NCBI GenBank assembly: GCA_038248985.1
Contig: JBBRWV010000013.1
Span: forward strand, 1 to 43,591
Length of the DNA stretch: 43,591 bases
Direction: 5' to 3'
Source of the DNA: JBBRWV01 sp038248985
GTDB taxonomy: Bacteria > Planctomycetota > Phycisphaerae > WQYP01
Shown: piece after piece, positions 42,730 to 43,591 of the stretch
Layout of the letters: each line of letters begins with the position of its first letter
How positions within the stretch are numbered: the stretch's first letter is position 1
The notes under the pieces: generated by a model
The model's input: the letters and a program-made list of their open reading frames with translations, nothing else
Database searches by the model: none
What the model was told of the DNA's origin: nothing
Translations under genes and position numbers: made by a program

Positions 42730-43063
42730 GGGAAGCCTCCAGTTGAAACACGTAGGGATTGTGACGGGGAGAGGGAAATGAGGCAAGGTGCATTTTGTCT
42801 TTGCCATGGATGATGCCGCGTCCACAAAGCCCCCCCCCTTGAAACGCGCTTTCACCTTCGCTCCGCACTCGCTACACTACATCCATACCGATTCCTGTCT
42901 CGCGACCAGTATCATACGGAGTGTCGCATGGAATCGGATAACAAGAATACGCTTCGCAGCGCCGGCCGCAGATACACAGCGCCAGGCAGCCGCCGATCGT
43001 GACAATTGCATAGGTGACGCTATTAACGCGCTTTTGGGTTGGGTATTCCCGCTTCACGGGAAT
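42730..43063. other. Gene-free spacer right of the restriction-modification gene
   Basis: This 334-bp stretch holds a run of nine C at 42830-42838, a short ORF of 24 codons starting at 42928 with an ideal GGAG (42918-42921), and a hairpin ATTCCCG/CGGGAAT at 43045-43063. The GC skew changes within it. It should contain the promoters of the restriction-modification gene (minus) and the gene running off the right edge (plus). Confidence 0.5.
43045..43063. promoter_or_regulatory. 7-bp hairpin near right-edge reading frame
   Basis: ATTCCCG (43045-43051) and CGGGAAT (43057-43063) form a perfect stem with a 5-base loop. It is followed on the plus strand by a T-containing stretch, so it could be a weak terminator for the short upstream ORF or a leader hairpin. 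Confidence 0.35.
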
Positions 43064-43591
43064 GTGCTGGGTTTTGTTGGGGCTTACGCAGGAGTCTGGC
43101 AGGCCGATACCGGTGACGGTGGCGGCGGCTTCGCGGCTCCGGATTCCGGAGCCTCGGACAGTTCCTCGGGGCCTAAGAAAAAACCACGACGTCGCGGCTC
43201 CCGCGGCGGACGCGGACGTTCCCTTAAAAAACCGCCCTCCGAAGCTTCGGCCGCCCCCGCTGCTGCGCCCGCCAAAACACCCGCGCCGCTCGACGCCCCC
43301 ATCAAACCTCCCGCGCGCCTGCGCCCTCCCGGCCGGGCCCGCGTTGCCCGCGCTCCCGGCACTGCGCCAGCCGCCCCCGCAGGTCCGCGCCGTAGAACTA
43401 CCGCGCCGAAAACTCCTCCCGCAATTGCCCCGGGCGCTGCCCCAGGTTCTCACGTCTCCGCGCCCCATAGCGCCCCCACTGAAACACCGCCGCCCATCCC
43501 CCAACCCTCGGCCCCTGCGCTCCTCCCCTCGGCTTTCACCCCCGGCCCATCCCTCTACTCGACCCCGGCTGCGCCCGAAACTCCCCTGACC
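43064..43591 (+). CDS. Partial Pro/Ala/Arg-rich protein, runs off window
   Basis: An open frame without stop continues past the right edge. From a possible GTG at 43064 it reads a short hydrophobic start (VLGFVGAYAGVW), a Gly/Ser/Asp-rich stretch, a strongly basic RGG-like block (KKKPRRRGSRGGRGRSLKK) and then more than 100 residues rich in Pro and Ala with scattered Arg. Codons end mostly in C, like the plus-strand genes at 35-37.5 kb. The basic block suggests binding to nucleic acid, for example a disordered tail or linker of an RNA-binding protein. The frame is open upstream to at least 42839, so the true start is not known. Identity unknown. Confidence 0.45.
   Translation, partial: MLGFVGAYAGVWQADTGDGGGGFAAPDSGASDSSSGPKKKPRRRGSRGGRGRSLKKPPSEASAAPAAAPAKTPAPLDAPIKPPARLRPPGRARVARAPGTAPAAPAGPRRRTTAPKTPPAIAPGAAPGSHVSAPHSAPTETPPPIPQPSAPALLPSAFTPGPSLYSTPAAPETPLT

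Noticed and set aside
42872..43504. Minus-strand 210-codon frame at the right end
   Set aside because: Gly/Arg-rich antisense sequence with a Cys-rich tail; the plus-strand frame has better codon use for its surroundings.
43014..43589. Plus-strand 191-codon frame starting at 43014
   Set aside because: Overlaps the RGG/Pro-rich frame; its third codon positions are G-rich and irregular and its product looks like a shifted reading of the same sequence.
1..43591. tRNA, rRNA, integrase or transposase genes
   Set aside because: None was recognised on either strand; T-loop-like fragments occur only inside protein-coding genes.

Overview
The window is a GC-rich bacterial chromosome segment without tRNA or rRNA genes. 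Lipobox-bearing outer-membrane-type lipoproteins, an ADP-heptose epimerase and a tripartite efflux operon point to a diderm bacterium. The very small basic protein, the Uma2-type nuclease, the VapC-like PIN pair, the DUF3592 protein and sugar-phosphate isomerase-like TIM barrels fit a member of Planctomycetota or the wider PVC group. This assignment is inference from gene content, not a database result.

Left part (0-20 kb): rpoB-rpoC lie on the minus strand without the usual ribosomal stalk genes upstream. They diverge from a MacA-MacB-TolC-like efflux operon (adaptor, ATPase, permease, outer-membrane lipoprotein channel) that ends in a perfect bidirectional terminator shared with a 26-residue basic protein gene. 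A minus-strand run follows: DUF3592 membrane protein, lipid-linked-sugar type glycosyltransferase, endonuclease IV, an alpha/beta-hydrolase lipoprotein, and a pair of NfeD genes (membrane serine protease plus short NfeD).

Middle part (20-33 kb): diaminopimelate decarboxylase, a small membrane protein, a Uma2 nuclease, an HldE-like protein with reversed domain order and a degenerate kinase motif, a LOG-family protein, an alpha/beta hydrolase, phosphomannomutase/phosphoglucomutase, a 3-methyladenine-type DNA glycosylase and HldD. Then come pheS, rplT and rpmI (without pheT or infC) and queF-queE. HldE-like, HldD and the hexose-phosphate mutase all serve sugar-nucleotide and LPS-type synthesis. 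Intergenic spaces from 29.0 to 32.6 kb carry four unrelated short-period repeat arrays, one of them inside an 89-bp imperfect inverted repeat.

Right part (33-43.6 kb): a beta-CASP metallo-beta-lactamase ribonuclease, a TIM-barrel isomerase, an overlapping PIN toxin/antitoxin pair, NAD-type isocitrate dehydrogenase, a glycosyltransferase and a shortened MnmE-like GTPase. The plus strand here is C-rich, whereas the first 33 kb is G-rich whichever strand is coding. G-richness returns over a single-chain restriction-modification gene (39.9-42.7 kb) and is lost again at the right edge, where a Pro/Ala/Arg-rich open frame runs off the window. The skew switches, the lone restriction-modification gene and a 157-bp structured element bounded by 8-bp direct repeats mark 39.7-42.9 kb as the most likely horizontally acquired or rearranged part. 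I found no complete system that I can call new with confidence; the best leads are this island, the reversed HldE-like protein, the MnmE-like protein without its catalytic tail, and the intergenic repeat family.
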